Assembly: GCF_018139625.1 (NCBI RefSeq)
Contig: NZ_JAGSOH010000018.1
Span: 1-64,000, forward strand
Origin: Actinospica acidithermotolerans
GTDB taxonomy: Bacteria; Actinomycetota; Actinomycetes; Streptomycetales; Catenulisporaceae
Reading direction: 5' to 3'
DNA length: 64,000 nt
Positions 44,236 through 52,522 of this stretch are shown piece after piece. Under the pieces are notes generated by a model that made no database searches, had not been told where the DNA came from, and saw nothing but the letters and a program-made list of their open reading frames with translations. The stretch's first letter is position 1. Every line of letters begins with the position of its first letter. The translations under genes and the position numbers were made by a program.

Positions 44236-45570
44236 ATGACGCTCCGGGCCATGCTGACCTTCCCGCGGCTGCGCTCGGCGGCGCTGCCCGCGGCCGTCTG
44301 GGCGTGGACCCGCGGCGTGCTGCTGCTGTACGTCTACAACGTGCTGCCGTACATCTCGCACGGCGACATCACCGGGGACCTCAAGCTCTACAACCGCTGG
44401 TCGACGATCTTCAGCACCGGGCACTTCCCGCAGGGCGACCGCAGTTGGCAGTACCCGCCGGGCGCCGCGCTGGTCATCGAGTTCCCGCGGCTGGTCCGCT
44501 CGGTGACCGGACTGAGCTACTACTCGACGTTCTACGCGATGGCGCTGGCATCCGATCTGATCATCTTCCTGCTGGTCGTCTACCGCTGCTGGCGCACCCA
44601 GACGGAGACCGGCGGCGAGAAGGCCGACTACACCGGCGCCTACGCGTACGTCGCGGCGATCTTCATGCTCGGGCCCTTCATCTTCGGCCGCTACGACATC
44701 ACGGTCACCATGATCGCGTCGGTCGGCCTGGTCGTGACGCTGCGCACGGCCGCCTCGACGTGGCGGCTGCGCGGCGCCGCGATCGGCCTCGGCACGATCG
44801 TGAAGCTCTGGCCGATGGCCCTGCTCCTCGGCCTGCCACGCGGCCGCGACGGCCGGCGGGCGGTCGTCTGGACGGTGCTCGGCGGCGGCGTTCCGATGCT
44901 CCTGCTGCTGATCATGCCCGGCTCGCTCTCCTTCCTGCAGCAGCAGGGCGGCCGGGGCCTGGAGATCGAATCCGTGCTGGCCACGCCGTTCCTGCTGGCC
45001 CGGCACTTCGGCTACCACGCGGTGATCCGCAACCGCTACGGCTCCTGGGAGATCATCGGGCCGGGCATCAGCGCGATCGCCGCGTTCTGCGAACTGCTCA
45101 CGCTGCTCGGCTTCTGCTGGCTGCTGTGGTGGCGCCGTCGCGCGAAACTGACACCGGGCCGCTGGACCGAGGGCGTGTACTACGACGCGGCCCTCGTCGC
45201 CGTCATGATCTCGATCATCACCAGCAGGGTGCTGAGCCCGCAGTACCTCGTCTGGGTGTGCGGCCTGATCGCCCTCTGCCTCGCGATCGCGCCGCTCAAG
45301 CACGGCGGCACGGTGCTGGCCGGGCCGTGCTGGCTGCTGCTCGGGACGATCTCCGTCACCCAGCTGGAGTTCCCGCTGCTGTTCCCCGCGCTCGTGCACG
45401 GCAGCACCAAGGCCGCGCTCTTCGTCACCTGCCGCAACGGCCTGCTCGTCGGCGCGACGATCTGGGCTGCGTTCCTGCTGTGGAAGCGGTACGTCGTCGT
45501 CGAAAGGCGCGTCCCAGAGATCCCCGAGGCGGAGGAGGAGGCGGACCGCGAGCCGGAGCCGTGCGTGTGA
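44236..45570 (+). CDS. GT87-type polyprenyl-phosphate-mannose mannosyltransferase
   Basis: A 444-residue polytopic protein with about ten membrane helices of the DUF2029/GT87 family (GT-C fold), which transfer mannose from polyprenyl phosphate on the outer face of the membrane. The extracytoplasmic loop after helix 1 has the acidic HGDITGDLKLYNRWSTIF expected for the catalytic Asp, followed by QYPPGAALVIEFPRL and the lysine-bearing GTIVKLWPMALLLGLP. The ATG at 44236 follows an ACAGGACCGCCG. It is divergent from the pimB-like gene 78 bp away, so the two may act in the same phosphatidylinositol-mannoside or lipomannan pathway. Confidence 0.87.
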   Translation: MTLRAMLTFPRLRSAALPAAVWAWTRGVLLLYVYNVLPYISHGDITGDLKLYNRWSTIFSTGHFPQGDRSWQYPPGAALVIEFPRLVRSVTGLSYYSTFYAMALASDLIIFLLVVYRCWRTQTETGGEKADYTGAYAYVAAIFMLGPFIFGRYDITVTMIASVGLVVTLRTAASTWRLRGAAIGLGTIVKLWPMALLLGLPRGRDGRRAVVWTVLGGGVPMLLLLIMPGSLSFLQQQGGRGLEIESVLATPFLLARHFGYHAVIRNRYGSWEIIGPGISAIAAFCELLTLLGFCWLLWWRRRAKLTPGRWTEGVYYDAALVAVMISIITSRVLSPQYLVWVCGLIALCLAIAPLKHGGTVLAGPCWLLLGTISVTQLEFPLLFPALVHGSTKAALFVTCRNGLLVGATIWAAFLLWKRYVVVERRVPEIPEAEEEADREPEPCV

Positions 45571-45595
45571 CTCGGCGGCGGCCTCCCTCGCGTGC

Positions 45596-46555
45596 TCAGC
45601 CGCGGTCGGCGTTCGCCCTGCGGGCCTCGCGCACCTGCCGCGAGACGTCCCACGCGTCGGCGACCGGGCCGAGGTGGGCGAGCTTCTCTGGATTGTTCAC
45701 GCTGCGCACGGACTGCACCCGGCCGTCCAGCACCTCCAGGACCATGGTGCTGACGACGGCGCCCGCGCGGTCCCGCAGGATCGCCCCGGGCTGGCCGTTG
45801 ACCTCGTGCGGCTCCCAGGTCACGCCGACCTGGATCAGCACCGGGTAGTACGCGGCGAGCACCCGGGCCACCCGATCCGCGCCGACGACGGTCCGCGACA
45901 GGTTCGGCGCCTTGCCGCCGCCGTCCCCGACGAGCTGCACATCGGCGGCGAGCAGCTGCTGGAGCCCGCCCACGTCCCCGTCCCGCAGCGCGTCGAAGAA
46001 CCGCGTGGCCAGCTCGCGCCGCTCCCGCCGGTCCGCCTCGAACCGCGGCCGCCCTGCCTGCATGTGCCGCCGCGCCCGCACGAGCAGTTGGCGGCAGGCC
46101 GGCTCCGCGCGCCCGACCGCCGCCGCGATCTCGTCGTACTCGAAGCCGAACACCTCCCGCAGCACGAACACCGCGCGCTCCAGCGGACTGAGCCGCTCCA
46201 GCAGCAGCAGCGCCGCCATCGACACCGAGTCGGCCAGCTCCGCCGCCCGCGCCGGATCCTCGTACGGATCGCTGAGCAGCGGCTCCGGAAACCACGGCCC
46301 GACGTACTGCTCCCGCCGCACGCGGGCGGAGCGCAGCACGTCGATCGAGATCCGCGTCACCGTGGCCGAGAGAAAGGCCTTGGCCGAGTCGGGCACCGTG
46401 GCGGTGGCGTCGTAGCGCAGCCAGGCCTCCTGCACCGCGTCCTCGGCCTCGCCGACGCTGCCCAGGATCCGATAGGCGATCGAGAACAGCAGGGACCGCA
46501 GCTGCTCGAACTCCTCGACCTTGCCCACGCCGGTTCCCTCCTCGACTTCGCCCAC
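45596..46555 (-). CDS. ECF41-type RNA polymerase sigma factor
   Basis: A 319-residue sigma factor. Region 2 (RSLLFSIAYRILGSVGEAED) and region 4 (LSPLERAVFVLREVFGFEYDEIAAAVG) are joined by a linker bearing WFPEPL, the ECF41 linker motif. A C-terminal SnoaL-like domain of about 110 residues includes VNNPEKLAHL, the NPDKL-type motif that regulates activity in ECF41. These factors have no separate anti-sigma factor. The usual target, a carboxymuconolactone-decarboxylase-like gene, is immediately upstream with a matching promoter. GAAGGGGACGGAC precedes the GTG at 46555. Confidence 0.93.
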   Translation of the reverse strand: MGEVEEGTGVGKVEEFEQLRSLLFSIAYRILGSVGEAEDAVQEAWLRYDATATVPDSAKAFLSATVTRISIDVLRSARVRREQYVGPWFPEPLLSDPYEDPARAAELADSVSMAALLLLERLSPLERAVFVLREVFGFEYDEIAAAVGRAEPACRQLLVRARRHMQAGRPRFEADRRERRELATRFFDALRDGDVGGLQQLLAADVQLVGDGGGKAPNLSRTVVGADRVARVLAAYYPVLIQVGVTWEPHEVNGQPGAILRDRAGAVVSTMVLEVLDGRVQSVRSVNNPEKLAHLGPVADAWDVSRQVREARRANADRG

Positions 46556-46597
46556 GTCCGTCCCCTTCCCGCTCCGCAGCCCGACTCCCGCCTTCGC

Positions 46598-47083
46598 TCA
46601 GCGCGTCTTCCCGAGCTGCCCGGCCACGTACTCGCCGGTGGCCGGCCGCCGGGCGATGATGTTCACCCGGTTCACCATGTTCATGAAGCAGATCAGCATG
46701 AGGAGCGAGCCGAGCTGCTCCTCGTCGTAGTGCCGGGCGGCCCGCTCCCACACCTCGTCGCTCACCCCGCCCGCAGCGTCCGCGACCCGCGTCCCCTCCT
46801 CGGCCAGCTCGAACGCGGCCCGCTCGGCCTCGGTGAACACCGTCGCCTCCCGCCACGCCGGCACCAGGCTCAGCCGCACCGACGTCTCACCGGCCGCGAC
46901 GGCCTCCTTCGTGTGCATGTCGATGCAGACCGCGCACCCGTTGATCTGGCTGATCCGCAGCTTCATGAGCTCCCGCGTCGCGAACGGCACCGTCGACTCC
47001 TCCACGGCGTGCCCCGCGGCGATCAGGTGCTTGAACGCCTTGCCCGCCGTCGGCGTGGCGAAGATGTCCAGTCGTGCGTCCAT
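46598..47083 (-). CDS. Carboxymuconolactone decarboxylase/AhpD family protein
   Basis: A 161-residue AhpD-like protein with the redox CxxC in RISQINGCAVCIDMHTKEAVAAGE, of the kind written as the typical ECF41 partner. It may act in peroxide or thiol chemistry. GGAGGACATC precedes the ATG at 47083. Its promoter matches the ECF41 consensus, and the sigma gene follows 42 bp downstream on the same strand, so the two form an operon under ECF41 control. Confidence 0.92.
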   Translation of the reverse strand: MDARLDIFATPTAGKAFKHLIAAGHAVEESTVPFATRELMKLRISQINGCAVCIDMHTKEAVAAGETSVRLSLVPAWREATVFTEAERAAFELAEEGTRVADAAGGVSDEVWERAARHYDEEQLGSLLMLICFMNMVNRVNIIARRPATGEYVAGQLGKTR

Positions 47084-47122
47084 GATGTCCTCCGTGCGCT
47101 CGTTCCCGGTTACAACCCCGTA

Positions 47123-47149
47123 GACGAGACAGCGCGGCCGGCTGTGACA
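47123..47149 (-). promoter_or_regulatory. ECF41 sigma-dependent promoter
   Basis: Read on the minus strand, TGTCACA (47149-47143), exactly 16 nt, then CGTC (47126-47123). This is the published ECF41 consensus (TGTCACA-N16-CGTC) in both elements and spacing. It lies 40 bp before the AhpD-like start. Confidence 0.88.
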
Positions 47150-47158
47150 CGGAGGAGG

Positions 47159-47359
47159 ATGACGGAGTTGGCCACCGAACCGGCCCCAGTCGGCGAGCCG
47201 TCCGCCGCCGCTATCACCCACATCCAACGTGCCCGCCGCCGAGCCACCCCCGCACTCGTCGAAATCCTCACCCGCTACCCCGCCGCGCCTGCAGGTGGAG
47301 GCCGAGTCGGCGAACTGATCCGCGAGCTGGACCACGCCCTACGCCTCAGCACCCCTTGA
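47159..47359 (+). CDS. Possible small protein, unknown
   Basis: A 66-codon frame beginning with ATG after GGAGGAGG, with a very short gap. The product contains ITHIQRARRRATPALVEILTR and ELIRELDHALRLSTP, amphipathic helices without a known motif. It is divergent from the ECF41 target across the promoter. Codon use is GC-biased like its neighbours, but the shortness makes it doubtful. Confidence 0.4.
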   Translation: MTELATEPAPVGEPSAAAITHIQRARRRATPALVEILTRYPAAPAGGGRVGELIRELDHALRLSTP

Positions 47360-47531
47360 TGAGCCGCAGCAGACCCGGGCAGTGCAGACCAGCAGCTCTC
47401 GACACCATCGTCCGGGCAGCAATCCGCACCCCATTCCGGCGACCGGAGCGGCGTACCCCTCGGCCAGGGCGCGCGGCCTCAAGCATGCATGACGGGGAAT
47501 TTCGTCATGACTGGCGCCGATGTACCGGCCC

Positions 47532-48620
47532 TCAGTCCGGTTGGACGATCGTGTTGATCGGCATCGACGTGACCGGGGCGAACCGGACGGCGGAGCCGGG
47601 GCGCGGGGCGTGGATGATCATGCCGTTGCCGACGTACATGCCGACGTGCGTGCGGCCTGGGAAGTAGATCACCAGGTCGCCGGGCCGGATGGCGGAGAGC
47701 GGCACGGTGCGCCCGGCGTCTGCCTGCTCCTGGGACGTGCGTGGGAGCATGACGCCGGCCTGGCTCCAGGAGTGCTGCATCAGGCCCGAGCAGTCGAACC
47801 CGTCGGGGCCGACCGCGCCCCAGACGTAGGGCTTGCCCAGCTCCGAGTAGGCGGCCTCGATCGCTTTCTGGGCGCGGGCTGAGTCGAAGTTCTGCTCCTG
47901 GCCCGCACCGGCGGCGGCGGACGTCACCGAGCTCAGCAGCGTGCCGAGCGACGGAGCCCGCCCTGCGAACGGGGTCCCGAGGCCGCCGCCGGCCGCACCC
48001 TGGTCGAGCGCGTAGCTGACGGCACGTCGGTCGGCGGCATCGAGCTCGGCCAGCTGCTGCCGGGCCTGGGCGAGCTCTGCCTGAATCATCGTGCGCGCGG
48101 ACGCCAGCTGAGCCTGCGTCGCCTGGAGCTGCTGCATCTCCTGCGCCCCCAGCTCCGACAGGGCATCCAGCACACGCTGAGCCTCCGCGGCCTGGCGGAT
48201 CTGCTGGTCGTCGAGCGCGGCGACCCGGCTGGTCATGCTCGCTCGCCGTAGATAGTCGTCGGGGTGCGTCGCGAACAGGAGCGAGACGGCGCTGCCGAAC
48301 TCGGAGTTCCGGTACTGCTGGGCCGCCAGCCGGCCGAGCCCGCCGTCGAACATCTCCAGCATCTGCCGGGTCTGGGCACTCTGGCTGTTCGCGCTGTCGA
48401 TCGCCGCCTGCAGTTGCCCGATCCGCTCGTCCGCCGCGTCGTACCGCTGGGTGGCCGCCTCGGCCTGCGCGTAGAGCGTGGAAATGCGCTGCTCCGCGGC
48501 CTGCCGCACATCCGTCGCCGGCTGCGCGTGCCCGACCCCCGCGCCCAGCCCCAGCACAGCACACGTCGCCGCCGTCACCGACGCGGCACGCTGTCCCTGC
48601 CCCGAAACATGTCGATGCAC
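47532..48620 (-). CDS. Secreted NlpC/P60 peptidoglycan hydrolase
   Basis: About 362 residues: an N-terminal signal sequence (RAASVTAATCAVLGLGAGVGHAQ), a coiled-coil region at about 40-200 rich in Gln/Ala, and a C-terminal NlpC/P60 domain. The catalytic Cys is in DGFDCSGLMQ, His in RTHVGMYVGNG, and a third polar residue in IIHAPRPG. It resembles RipA/CwlO-type D,L-endopeptidases that cut peptidoglycan stems during growth. The start is uncertain: GTG at 48620 lies 7 nt after TACGTT (leaderless), while the TTG at 48629 is 9 nt further upstream. Confidence 0.9.
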   Translation of the reverse strand: MHRHVSGQGQRAASVTAATCAVLGLGAGVGHAQPATDVRQAAEQRISTLYAQAEAATQRYDAADERIGQLQAAIDSANSQSAQTRQMLEMFDGGLGRLAAQQYRNSEFGSAVSLLFATHPDDYLRRASMTSRVAALDDQQIRQAAEAQRVLDALSELGAQEMQQLQATQAQLASARTMIQAELAQARQQLAELDAADRRAVSYALDQGAAGGGLGTPFAGRAPSLGTLLSSVTSAAAGAGQEQNFDSARAQKAIEAAYSELGKPYVWGAVGPDGFDCSGLMQHSWSQAGVMLPRTSQEQADAGRTVPLSAIRPGDLVIYFPGRTHVGMYVGNGMIIHAPRPGSAVRFAPVTSMPINTIVQPD

Positions 48621-48722
48621 GGAGCGCAACGTATCGGCCGAATCCGGCGTTGATCAAACATACGTCACCCGGGCGAGCGAATAGGCTGATAAGTGGCGGC
48701 GCTTACGCGGCCCAGTCCGCAC

Positions 48723-50306
48723 CTAGCTTCTGCCCAGCCGTCTGACCAGCATCGACGACGGGACCGGGCGGGCGCCGGAGCGGCGGACGCCGTCGGCGAC
48801 CTCCTTGTCGGAGGAGACGACGATGAGGGGGCGGCCCTGGGGCTCGGCCGCGACGAGCCTGCGGATCAGCTCGTCGGCGATCTCGCCGCCCCGGGAGAAC
48901 AGCACTCTGACGCCCTTGTGCTGCGGGACGGGGACCGGGCCGCCGAGCTCGGCGCCGTCGAAGACGCAGGTGACCTCGGCGCCGGTGCGGGCGGCGATGC
49001 CGCCCAGGCCCTTGAGCAGCCTTATCCGCTGCTCGTGCAGGGACAGCGTCGGGAAGCCGGTCTTGGTGACGTTGTATCCGTCGACGACGAGGTGCGCGCG
49101 CGGGAGGGCCAGCAGGGCGTCGAGGATCGCGGGGTCGTCGGCGGCGCGGGCCTGGCCGGCCACGTCGTGGGCGCCGAGCGTGTCGGCGCGGACGGCCTCC
49201 ACGGTGTCCGCGGGGCGCGCGTCGGTGGGCGAGATGGCCAGCTCACGCTGCAGGCCCGCCGCGGCCTCGCTGATGGTCTCCAGGAGCAGCCGCATGCGCA
49301 CCTCGTCGGCGCCGCGGCTGGCGCGGGTGGCGCTGCGGGCGGACTCGAGGGCCGCCTCGGACTCGGCCAGCCGGGCACGGACCCGGCGCAGCTCGGCCTC
49401 GGCCGCGGAGACCTGCATCGACGCGGCGTTCTGCACGGCGCTGCTCTCCGAGACGGCCTCGCGGGCGTGCGCCTGGGCACGACGCATGTCCGCCTCCAGC
49501 TGCCGGATGCGCCGCCGCAGGGAGTCGCCCTCCCGGCGCTCGGCGGCCAGCTCGGCCTTCAGCCGCTCGGTCTCGGCCTTGGTCTGCTCGCGGATCGCGT
49601 CGATCTCCGCCTTGAGCCGGGCGACTTCGTCACCCAGATGCTCGTCCGCGAGGGCGCGCTCCGACTCGCGGGCGGCGAGCTCGGCCTGGCCGAGCAGGTC
49701 CACCCAGCCCTCTGGACGCAGCAGGTAGACGATCGCGGCCACGTCGCGGGGGTCGGCGGCGGGCGGGATGGCGCCGGCGAACAGGGCCTCGGCGACCTCG
49801 GGATACGTGTCGCGCACCCGCTCGGCCACCCGGCCGCGGAAGACGGCGTCCGCCTCCAGCGCGGCGGCCAGCGGAGTGGCGGCCAGCCGGGCGCGCTTGG
49901 CCGGGGTGAATTTGGCGAAGGGGCGCAGCGAGACGGGCAGCGTGGCCGTCGGCAGACCGCCCGCGACCTGGGCCGCGAAGTCGAGCACCCGCGCCCGGAC
50001 GGGCTCGGACAGGGCCGCGGCGCCGGGTGCGCGATCGGGAGCGGGCGCGGGAGCGGACGGAGTGCCGCCGTCATCAGGGACGGCCTCGCCCGGGCCGAGG
50101 TCGGAGCCGTCCGCAGCCGTGCTCACGCCGCTCTCGGCCGCGACGTCGCCCACGCCGCCGACGCCGCCATCGTGCTCAGCACCGCTCACGCCGCTCTCGG
50201 CCGCGACGTCGCCTGCGCCGCCGGCGCCGCCATCGTGCTCGGCGCCGCCCGGGCTGCGGTCGGGCGCGGCGGCGGGCGCGTCGACGCCGGGCTCCTCGCC
50301 GCTCAT
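48723..50306 (-). CDS. NYN (YacP-like) domain protein with coiled coil
   Basis: A 527-residue protein. Residues 1-95 are low-complexity with a 21-residue tandem repeat (GAEHDGG...AAESGVS). A helical region (about 95-190) is followed by a long coiled coil (about 205-330, EQTKAETERLKAELAAERRE). The C-terminal NYN/PIN-like nuclease domain contains LVVDGYNVTKTGFP, CVFDGAEL and IVVSSDKEVADGV, which carry the conserved acidic residues. YacP/Rae1-type proteins cleave RNA, so an RNA-processing role is likely. It is divergent from the Lrp-type gene. Confidence 0.87.
   Translation of the reverse strand: MSGEEPGVDAPAAAPDRSPGGAEHDGGAGGAGDVAAESGVSGAEHDGGVGGVGDVAAESGVSTAADGSDLGPGEAVPDDGGTPSAPAPAPDRAPGAAALSEPVRARVLDFAAQVAGGLPTATLPVSLRPFAKFTPAKRARLAATPLAAALEADAVFRGRVAERVRDTYPEVAEALFAGAIPPAADPRDVAAIVYLLRPEGWVDLLGQAELAARESERALADEHLGDEVARLKAEIDAIREQTKAETERLKAELAAERREGDSLRRRIRQLEADMRRAQAHAREAVSESSAVQNAASMQVSAAEAELRRVRARLAESEAALESARSATRASRGADEVRMRLLLETISEAAAGLQRELAISPTDARPADTVEAVRADTLGAHDVAGQARAADDPAILDALLALPRAHLVVDGYNVTKTGFPTLSLHEQRIRLLKGLGGIAARTGAEVTCVFDGAELGGPVPVPQHKGVRVLFSRGGEIADELIRRLVAAEPQGRPLIVVSSDKEVADGVRRSGARPVPSSMLVRRLGRS
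50121..50243. repeat. 63-bp tandem duplication inside the NYN gene
   Basis: Two near-identical copies begin at 50121 and 50184 (GCTCACGCCGCTCTCGGCCG in both) and encode the 21-residue repeat in the protein's N-terminal tail. Confidence 0.88.
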
Positions 50307-50437
50307 CTCTGGCCTCTCCGTCGCTTCCGTGCTGCGCTGACTGATGGTTTATCGGGTATTTCCCAGCGTAGACGCTTTCACGCGCCATCCGAGAGCCCCC
50401 GCGCGCCCCCGGGGCGTCGCGGTCTAAGCTGAACGGC

Positions 50438-50716
50438 ATGGTGACCGCGATAGTGATGATCAAGGCCGAGACCGGGCTCATCCCGGAGACCGCCGCCGCC
50501 CTGGCCGCGCTGGACGGGATCAGCGAGGTCTACTCGGTGACCGGCGAATGGGACCTGATCGCCATCGCCCGGGTGCAGGCGCACGAGGATCTGGCCGACC
50601 TGATCCCGGGCCGCCTGAACAAGGTGCACGGTGTGCTGCGCACCGAGACGCACACGGCCTTCCGCGCGTACAGCGACGTGGACCTGGACGCCGCCTTCGC
50701 GCTCGGGCTCGAGTAG
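50438..50716 (+). CDS. Lrp/AsnC-type effector (RAM) domain protein
   Basis: A 92-residue protein that is only the ligand-binding and oligomerisation domain of Lrp/AsnC regulators (VTAIVMIKAETGLIPETAAA, SVTGEWDLIAIARVQAHEDL), without a DNA-binding helix-turn-helix. Such stand-alone RAM proteins bind amino acids and may modulate others. The ATG at 50438 lies 7 nt after TAAGCT and is probably leaderless. It lies between the NYN gene and the respiratory cluster. Confidence 0.88.
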   Translation: MVTAIVMIKAETGLIPETAAALAALDGISEVYSVTGEWDLIAIARVQAHEDLADLIPGRLNKVHGVLRTETHTAFRAYSDVDLDAAFALGLE

Positions 50717-50748
50717 CGCAGCAGCCGCGATCATGCCGCCCGCATAAA

Positions 50749-50788
50749 CACGTTCCCCTCCGTACCTGCACGGTACGGAGGGGAAGTG
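50749..50788. terminator. Strong bidirectional terminator
   Basis: A 14-bp perfect stem (TTCCCCTCCGTACC at 50753-50766 with its complement at 50772-50785), a 5-nt loop, flanking CAC/GTG extension and CTTT after it. It separates the Lrp-type gene from the convergent qcrB. Confidence 0.88.
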
Positions 50789-50821
50789 CTTTGTGGCTAC
50801 AGCTTTTTCGCGGGCGCTCGG

Positions 50822-50945
50822 CGGTCGCTCAGTGGTGACCGCGGGAGGAGTACAGCATCGCGTGGCGGTACTCCTCCGCGGTCGGTCCACGGTCGCTCAG
50901 TGGTGACCGCTGGAAATCGCCTGGCGGTACTCCTCCTCGGTCGGC
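50822..50945. repeat. Tandem duplication of the qcrB 3' end
   Basis: CGGTCGCTCAGTGGTGACCGC occurs at 50822-50842 and again at 50890-50910 (68-bp step). The adjoining TGGCGGTACTCCTCC occurs at 50863 and 50922. The outer copy encodes, in a shifted context, a second version of the QcrB C-terminus ending GHH and a stop. Confidence 0.85.
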
Positions 50946-52522
50946 TTCTCCACCCGCTCGCCGAAGTACCACCGCGTGGCGCGGGCGCGCAGCTTGGCGA
51001 GGCGCAGCTTCGGCGCGGGAACGCCGTTGCTGTCGGTGACCTCGGTGAGCGTCAGCGGACGGTGCACGTCGTGCGCGGTCAGCTTGTGCAGGTCGCCCTG
51101 CGGCAGCGGGGTGTGGATCTCGGAGAACTGGCCCTCCGGCGACCGGGTGATGATGCCGGACTCGCGTCCGTGCAGCACCTTGTCGCGGTCCCTGCGCTGC
51201 AGGCCGAAGCAGATCCGGCGGGTGAGCCAGAAGCCGAACACCGGGCCGACGAAGATCAGCACCCGGTCGACCCAGGTGATGGTCTCCACCGACAGGTTGA
51301 AGTGCGTGGCCACCAGGTCGTTGCCGCCGTTGATCCAGCCGATGCCGTAGAACACGATGCCGGCCACGCCGATCGCGGTGCGGGTCGGCATGTTGCGCGG
51401 GCGGTCCAGGATGTGGTGCTCGCGCTTGTCGCCGGTGACCCACGCCTCGAAGAACGGGTAGATCGCCAGCCCGGTGAACAGGATGCCGGGCACGACCACG
51501 GCCGGGATCAGGATGTTCAGCGAGAGCGTGTGGCCCCAGGCGTTGATCTCCCAGTTGGGCATCATGCGCAGCGCGCCCTCGAAGAACCCGATGTAGAAGT
51601 CCGGCTGCGAGCCCGCGGTGATCTGCGTCGGCACGTAGGGTCCGTAGTCCCAGATCGGGTTGATCGACACCAGGCCGCCGAGCAGCGCGATGAAGCCGAA
51701 CACCACGAAGAAGAAGCCGCCAGCCTTCGCCATGTACACCGGCATCAGCGGCAGGCCGACCACGTTCTCGTTGGTCCGGCCGGGACCGGCCCACTGCGTG
51801 TGCTTCTGGTAGAAGACCAGGATCAGGTGCGCCGTGATCAGCGCCAGGATGATGCCCGGCACCAGCAGGATGTGCACCGTGAACAGCCGCGGGATCAGCA
51901 CGTGCCCCGGGAACAGCCCGCCGAAGAAGAAGTACGACAGGTACGTTCCGACGATCGGGATCGACAGGATGATGCCCTGCATGATCCGCAGACCGGTGCC
52001 GGAGAGCAGGTCGTCCGGCAGCGAGTAGCCCGCGAAGCCCTCGAGCAGCGCCAGCACGAACAGCGTGAAGCCGATCAGCCAGTTGAGCTCGCGCGGCTTG
52101 CGGAACGCGCCGGTGAAGAAGATCCGGAGCATGTGCACCATGATCCCCATCACGAAGACCAGGGCGGCCCAGTGGTGGATCTGGCGCATCAGCAGGCCGC
52201 CGCGCACGTCGAACGAGATGTTCAGCGTGCTCGCGTAGGCCTCGGACATCTTGATGCCGTCCAGCGGCGTGTACGAGCCGTTGTACGTCACCTCGCCCAT
52301 GGACGGGGTGAAGAACAGCGTCAGGAAGATGCCGGACAGCAGCAGGATGATGAAGCTGTAGAGGCAGACCTCGCCCAGCATGAAGGACCAGTGGTCCGGG
52401 AAGATCTTGCGCAGGTTCTTCTTGGCCGCGCCGGCGATGCCGAGGCGCTGGTCCAGGTAGTCGGAGGCCTTCCCACCGAGCGTGGTCGGGACGATCTCCT
52501 CGTTGCTCGTCGAAGTGCTCAT
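50897..52522 (-). CDS. qcrB: Cytochrome bc1 complex cytochrome b subunit
   Basis: A 541-residue menaquinol:cytochrome c reductase subunit with eight or nine membrane helices. The haem b His pairs are visible in RQIHHWAALVFVMGIMVHML and in FTVHILLVPGIILALITAHL. The quinone-site PDDL/PEWY region reads IWDYGPYVPTQ and AGSQPDFYIGF. A C-terminal extension of about 130 residues is typical of actinobacteria. Its ATG overlaps the stop of qcrA (ATGA). The 3' end is duplicated immediately downstream. Confidence 0.97.
   Translation of the reverse strand: MSTSTSNEEIVPTTLGGKASDYLDQRLGIAGAAKKNLRKIFPDHWSFMLGEVCLYSFIILLLSGIFLTLFFTPSMGEVTYNGSYTPLDGIKMSEAYASTLNISFDVRGGLLMRQIHHWAALVFVMGIMVHMLRIFFTGAFRKPRELNWLIGFTLFVLALLEGFAGYSLPDDLLSGTGLRIMQGIILSIPIVGTYLSYFFFGGLFPGHVLIPRLFTVHILLVPGIILALITAHLILVFYQKHTQWAGPGRTNENVVGLPLMPVYMAKAGGFFFVVFGFIALLGGLVSINPIWDYGPYVPTQITAGSQPDFYIGFFEGALRMMPNWEINAWGHTLSLNILIPAVVVPGILFTGLAIYPFFEAWVTGDKREHHILDRPRNMPTRTAIGVAGIVFYGIGWINGGNDLVATHFNLSVETITWVDRVLIFVGPVFGFWLTRRICFGLQRRDRDKVLHGRESGIITRSPEGQFSEIHTPLPQGDLHKLTAHDVHRPLTLTEVTDSNGVPAPKLRLAKLRARATRWYFGERVEKPTEEEYRQAISSGHH

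Noticed and set aside
45180-46856. 558-codon frame crossing the sigma factor and GT87 genes
   Set aside because: Runs through two confirmed genes in another frame or strand, and its translation is low-complexity.
48623-48722. ydaO (c-di-AMP) riboswitch before the NlpC/P60 gene
   Set aside because: Such switches often precede cell-wall hydrolases in actinomycetes, but the upstream gap is under 100 bp and lacks the long conserved aptamer.
50749-50788. Possible attachment site or transposon end
   Set aside because: It is a perfect hairpin between convergent genes with a T-rich tail, best explained as a terminator. No integrase or transposase is near.
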